Shown here: positions 20,330 through 24,831 of the stretch, one piece after another | Layout of the letters: the number at the start of each line of letters is the position of its first letter | How positions within the stretch are numbered: the stretch's first letter is position 1 | From: Gnetum montanum | Lineage: Eukaryota > Streptophyta > Gnetopsida > Gnetales > Gnetaceae | Length of the DNA: 24,831 nt | Assembly (NCBI GenBank): GCA_015680685.1 | Contig: MNCI01007975.1 | Coordinates: forward strand, 200,962 to 225,792 | Direction: 5' to 3' | Made by a program: the position numbers and the translations under genes | The notes under the pieces: generated by a model | The model's input: the letters and a program-made list of their open reading frames with translations, nothing else | Database searches by the model: none | What the model was told of the DNA's origin: nothing

Positions 20330-20457
20330 ACTAATTTGTTTGTGCGCTAAATAGAACATAGGAAATCATTTACATCATTGGGAAGCTTAAACGAACCCTT
20401 AGGGTTAATCAAAAGAAAATTTAAATAATGGTCAATAGCACATAGACAAGATAAATA

Positions 20458-22632
20458 ATGTCTTCTTCTTCTCATAAAAGCACTTCACCACCTAGGGATC
20501 ACACAAGAGACCATTGGCAATCTAACACACATAACCAAAATCCTCCAGTTCCTCAAGAGTATCGGGTCGCGTATACTCATCACGATGAGTATATACTTGA
20601 TTTTACCTTTATCCTCCATCAAATGAACAACTGCGTTGGCAAGACTTGCAAGGTAACATAGTGTTACCCCCAGATCATGCAGTCCCCAACATGCTTCTTC
20701 GTGCTCTTGCACAGATAGGCATGACATAGCTATACGTTGAATACGTTGCATGTGATTACAACACAAGGGATTACCATCCCACCGCAGCGCAACGTTTAAG
20801 GGACTCGCGGCAGAAGAGCTACCATACATCGTTGAAGGGCAAAGGGGTCCAACTTGTCCTAAGCAAAATTAGAGATGGTGAACCAGCTATAATAGGTTCT
20901 CTATCAAATGATGTTCCCCCTCCTAACAATGGTGAGGAGGTGGGGTATCATAACCTACACTCCATGATTCATAACCCTGGTTCTGATCCCCATGAACACC
21001 AAGTATTCACTGAGGGAACACAAACACATGGCAAGGACGGGCATTCAGATCATCATCGTAATCGGGGTCGTAACCACCAGAGAGAAGCTAAGAAACATCA
21101 TCATGGCGATGGTTCCCCTTCTTCTCCACCTTCATCGCATCATTCACCCTCTCCTTCCACATCAGGACGTAGTTACAAGGAACACAACCGTGAGGATAAG
21201 GGTGAGCATAATGAGAACCCTCAACAAGAGAGTCAAGAGTGAGGATGAGGGCATTCTAGAGAGTCAAGGCATGGAAGAAGGGAAAGTAGAGAACCACATA
21301 GGCATCACAGACGCCACGAAAGAGATGACAATGATGAACCCCTACTTGCCACCTGANTGATAGTATGCATTGCTACATCATTTCCTGGGTCATGACTATG
21401 CACAACGAGATCAACTATGCCACCTCATAGATGGGCTAAGACACGAAACTAGGAGAACCCTTGGAACATATGCCCAAGGGAGATTATCAAAACTTAGGTC
21501 CCATGAAGTTCACAGATTGTTGGAGCAAGTAGCTAAGGAAGAAGGAGAGCTATGGAAAAGAGAAAGCATAGAAGAATATAATCACGATCCTTCCCTCCGA
21601 AAAAGAGGAGTAAGATTCTGTGAGGAAGAGGATGAGTCACCGCTCAAGGAGTTGGTGAATAGAAAAACCTTGCCACTTCAAAAGTTAACAACTAAAGTAT
21701 CAGCTAAGGTAGATCAAATGTGGGACTCCTTAGACAGTAGATTCGAAACTGTTCTCAAAATTATAGAGGAGTCTAAGGAGTGAAGTAGTGACTCTGATAA
21801 GAAAAAGAGGAGAGATTCAGACCATGCATGTAACAAGGGTAAGGGAAAGATGACTATCACCGATGAGGTTGTGGATTTGAATACAGACAATGACGATGGA
21901 TGTGAGATCTACCAATATGACCATCTTAGGGGATGTTACCCCATATTCTCACATCTACAAGAGTTTGGGGTGTATGCACTCAACCCAAGACTTAACAAAT
22001 GGCAGGCACCCTGAAGGTTACCTTATCCCCAAGGTAACCCAAGACAATTTCACCAACCGTTAATGTACTATCCAAGTGGAACTTCGCCACAACCTATCGA
22101 GCAACACCAGTAGTGGCAATACCCACAGTCATGGGGGATGCCACCATCGAGACAACAATACCCTTACTGGCAACCAGACCCGTATGGCTATTACGTGCAG
22201 CAGCTGATTTCTCCAAGTGACTCTATGGGTCATGTAACTCCACAACGTCACTACCAAGTTTGGGAGTATTTTAAGACTCCTTCTTCTGAGAGAGACACTC
22301 CACATGCGTACCATCCTCCTAATCCATCCGCATCTCTTACGCCAATAGTTCCACTACCACCCACTCCAACAATGCAAGGGGAACTCCCCACTCAACTATA
22401 GCAACGTAATGCTACAAGAGCTGTAAACCTTTAACCCACCGCTGGTTCTAACAACCGTACAAAGAGAAGACATTTCTTTAGAACCAACAATCCAAACAAG
22501 CTCTCACAACCACAAGCGGTTGAGTCTATGACCACTCCTCCATCAAGTAAGGCTTTGGAGCTCCCTTCAAACCAACAACAGAGCTCAATGCATACGGTTA
22601 TGTTAACACATATCCTTACTTACTAGATAAAG
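20458..22632 (+). pseudogene. Element D gag
   Basis: ATG at 20458 opens MSSSSHKSTSPP, then YILDFTFILHQ. A frameshift of one base near 20620 moves the frame to LRWQDLQGNIVLPPDHAV and on to the Ser/His/Arg-rich region ending at 21242. The same frame continues, through TGA codons, to NDEPLLAT before the N at 21357. After the N the frame reads HHFLGHDYAQRDQLCHLIDGL, RHETRRTLGTYAQGRLSKL, a charged coiled-coil-like part, EIYQYDHLRGCYP and the P/Q/Y-rich PYGYYVQQ part, with stops at 21781, 22012, 22111, 22399, 22432 and 22624. The capsid core present in element B (about 11045-11435) is absent at the N. No CCHC knuckle is seen. The protein would build the virus-like particle; this copy cannot make it whole. 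Confidence 0.82.
21357..21357. other. Assembly gap (single N) hiding missing gag core
   Basis: Left of the N the reading ends at DNDEPLLAT, which corresponds to about 11040 in element B. Right of it HHFLGHDYAQ corresponds to about 11435. Some 390 bases of gag, including the WYRLL and FKEKYQTY region, are missing and the frame changes. The one-base gap is probably not the true gap length. Confidence 0.7.
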
Positions 22633-23178
22633 GTGGGCCACCTTCCTAGGAAACTCTCTGACCCCAGGAGTCCCTTAATCTACCTCCAAGTTGCTGGGAA
22701 TGAACCATGTAAGGCTCTTCTTAACTCAGGTTCTGGAGTCAACTTAATATCACGAGAAATGTATAGAGCCTGGAACTTGCCTCCACTCAAGAAGAGCAAC
22801 ATTCAACTTGAGCTTGTTGACCAATCCATCACTATCCCTTTGGGACTTGTGGAGGACATTGTTACCACTATGTGTGGTTGGTCATACACAGCCGATTTCC
22901 TAGTGATAGAAGTTAACAATAATAAAGGGGACTTCCCAATTATAATGGGAAGGGCATGGCTAAGTACCATAAATGCATGCCTAGGAATTCGTGATCTTTC
23001 CCTGAAAATATCTAAGGAAAACACTTTTGGAAAGATCGAGAAGAAGAAAGTTCCATGCATCACATACAGTGATACAAAGGGTGATGATGTACAGGAGCAT
23101 TCAACATCTCCTGTATACAACCGGTGTGCCCAGGAAACTCATATAAAAAGGTGCCTATATGTAGCAATGACACAATAA
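22633..23178 (+). pseudogene. Retropepsin-type aspartic protease (element D)
   Basis: In the same frame as gag, so gag and protease would be one polyprotein. CKALLNSGSGVNLIS (residues 26-40) occupies the place of the family's ALLDSGASVNLI active-site loop. IPLGLVEDI and the IIMGRAWLSTINA flap/C-terminal motif follow, as in plant Athila/Tat proteases. The catalytic Asp is Asn here (codon AAC at 22723-22725, one G-to-A change from GAC), so this copy should be inactive even if translated. It would cut the polyprotein during particle maturation. The frame ends at a TAA at 23176. No reverse transcriptase follows. Element B lacks this region. The minus-strand frame at 22803-23120 is a shadow. Confidence 0.85.
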
Positions 23179-23430
23179 GAGAACACCCAGTGGTTGATAG
23201 CTAATCAAGAGAGCAACCCACCAATATGCATGGAACTAACTAGGGGAACAACTTGCAACCACAATGAAGGCATAGATACATTGAAGTATGAGCGTCGCCA
23301 ACTTCCAACCCTTAATCTAAAAACATCAATTGGGAGAAGTTGGACACTTCTAAAAAATTCAAATAAGCGCTCATTATTTCGGATCTCTCCCTTTCAATTC
23401 AGTCATGGGGGAGATGGCCACCTATGCTGA
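23179..23430 (+). pseudogene. Element D coding tail
   Basis: The protease frame continues past the TAA with NTQWLIANQESNPPICMELT and ends in RISPFQFSHGGDGHLC and TGA at 23428. The beginning (NTQWL) and end (SHGGD) have counterparts in element B at 12930-13365. This is the position where reverse transcriptase would begin in an autonomous element; no such motif is present. Function unknown. Confidence 0.55.
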
Positions 23431-24831
23431 TCATTTGAGGCCCTTAGTTTCTTTTAAATTTTTGTTTTACACATTTTTTGTTTTACAAATTTCTTTAACT
23501 TTTCTTGTTTTTTTTTTACAACATCGTTTATACTTTTTCATTTCATTGTGCATGTATGTTTGTCTATTTTGTTCAGTTTGTCACCTAATAAGTGCTCCAA
23601 AGATGGTATGAATGATATTCTCTTGATTGCTAATGTTTGGTTTTTACCTTTAAGTTACAATGTTGATACTAAGGTATGGTTCTTTTGATATGATAGGCAA
23701 TAGGTTCACTTCATCCATACATCCATAAAATTCTATGGTCTCTCTTGGCTTGGAACTTTATAGTCCCTTTCTTCAAAATAATAAGAACTTTCAACAAATC
23801 GGTGACTAGGGATTTCTCAAACTAGGGAAGGACTCAAGGATTGAAAAGGGTGTGGCTTCAAGGGAACTTGATGCAATTGTGTTGGTCATTCTCTTAGGTG
23901 CTTTGATGTTTTCTCCTTGAGTTTTCTTACCGTTTTAACGTTACCCAATTATCAGGAAGCTGAGTGAATAAAAATAAAAATAATAAGTCTTTACATGGTG
24001 TGGTTCTCACGTGAAAAAATAGTGAGAATTCAAAGCACATCCCTTAGACGAAATAAATATTTGGGCTACAAGCACTGGTTATGGAACTAAAATAAACATG
24101 TTCCCTCTAACTAAGGCCCTTCTTACTTCCTGTCTTCTCATCTTTCGTTTCGTCAGAATGGTGGTGGCTCTTTGGAGAAAGCATTCTTGTTACTTCGGGA
24201 GAATGGATTAGCCGAATGTATTAATGCAAAGTCACTGGATGCGATTTTTTTGAGGCTGGACTTGGAATGGGATCTACTACGTCACATTAACCATTAGATA
24301 CACAAGGGGCTGTACATCACCTTGTTCTTGAGACTTCATTCCATTCTCTTCTTTCGATCGTTCTTCCTCCATTGTTCACCTCATTGCCGGTTGTATCATT
24401 AGTGTATATTTTGGTTGACACATTAATTTCCTTGTGGTAAATTCTTGCGGTTAAGACATTAACTCTTGTTCTAAATGACATTCCCAAAGCCTATGGACTC
24501 TTTGAATGTGGGTATGTCAGGGCATTAAAGGCATGAGCCTGCTTTGGGGAGGACCCACTGGCATTCCTCTTTGGTGCATCAGTTAATTTCTTCCCCTTAA
24601 CAATTTTGCAATCAACTCTATTTTGTTCATTTCCATCTTGACATCCATTTCATCGACGTTACAGTTGTCCCTTTTTCTCCATCTTTCTTATTCCTTTTCT
24701 TTCTCCATTCTATTGCTACCGGAGGTTCGCTCTTAGTCATGGGGGTCCTGACCCAATTTTTTTAATTTTCTCCTAACCCCTACACCTTCGGTAGTCACCA
24801 TTATTATATCTCCAAAATCCGCAATTAGCCA
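23431..24831 (+). other. Element D non-coding 3' module (incomplete)
   Basis: Begins with a T-rich tract (23450-23560), followed by the same conserved blocks as in element B: aaagggtgtgg.ttcaaggg (23845-23870), catggtgtggttc (23994), gaattcaaagc...acaagcact (24025-24075), ctctaactaaggccctt (24105), and gctttggggaggacccact (24541-24559). No convincing coding frame. The window ends inside it, at a place corresponding to about 14790 of element B, so the 3' LTR is expected some 750 bases further on. Confidence 0.7.

Larger units (their letters stand above)
19479..24831 (+). mobile_element. Element D: gag-protease LTR retrotransposon (3' end outside window)
   Basis: LTR 19479-20311, primer site 20313-20329, gag 20458-22632, protease 22633-23178, coding tail to 23430, then at least 1.4 kb of the non-coding module also found in element B. 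No reverse transcriptase, RNase H or integrase motifs occur after the protease, where autonomous Ty3/gypsy elements encode them. D is inserted in the gag of element C. Judging by its primer site it is the least decayed of the three. Confidence 0.88.

Noticed and set aside
20485-20829. Minus-strand frame of 114 codons
   Set aside because: It overlaps gag of element D, whose motifs match element C; it is a shadow.

Overview
The window reads as nuclear DNA of a flowering plant with a repeat-rich genome. It is AT-rich, has no intact protein gene, and almost everything recognisable is decayed LTR retrotransposon. The plant assignment rests on the Ty1/copia RNase H, the Ty3/gypsy RNase H and integrase, primer-binding sites matching plant tRNA-Asp, and an F-box/LRR pseudogene of plant type. 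The species cannot be named from the sequence. Two single N characters mark assembly joins.

Left part (1-9671). At 49-387 is the end of a Ty1/copia RNase H, followed by its polypurine tract and the start of a 3' LTR at 655. At 1239-2273 is an intronless F-box/LRR pseudogene. From about 3820 to 8650 lies a Ty3/gypsy element, called Gyp-1 here. It has two similar LTRs and a pol remnant reduced to RNase H, integrase and a chromodomain-like tail. A tRNA-like (SINE-like) insert splits the integrase, and a solo LTR is nested in its second LTR.

Middle (9672-16461). Element B is complete end to end: 5' LTR, tRNA-Asp-type primer-binding site, a long gag frame with stops, a short coding tail, about 2.1 kb of non-coding DNA, and 3' LTR. 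It is flanked by near-identical 5-bp target duplications (caagt/caagc). It contains no reverse transcriptase, RNase H or integrase.

Right part (16462-24831). After a short flank with two SINE-like tracts comes element C: LTR, degraded primer site and gag start. Its LTR is split by an inverted solo LTR, and its gag is cut by the insertion of element D. D repeats the plan of B: LTR, good primer site, gag, a protease with a changed catalytic residue, a coding tail, and the same non-coding 3' module. D runs off the window before its 3' LTR.

The main point of interest is that B and D, two independent insertions, share one architecture: gag with or without protease, no polymerase or integrase, and a conserved non-coding 3' module. 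This fits a non-autonomous gag-only family, comparable to the TR-GAG type, that would borrow polymerase and integrase from another element.
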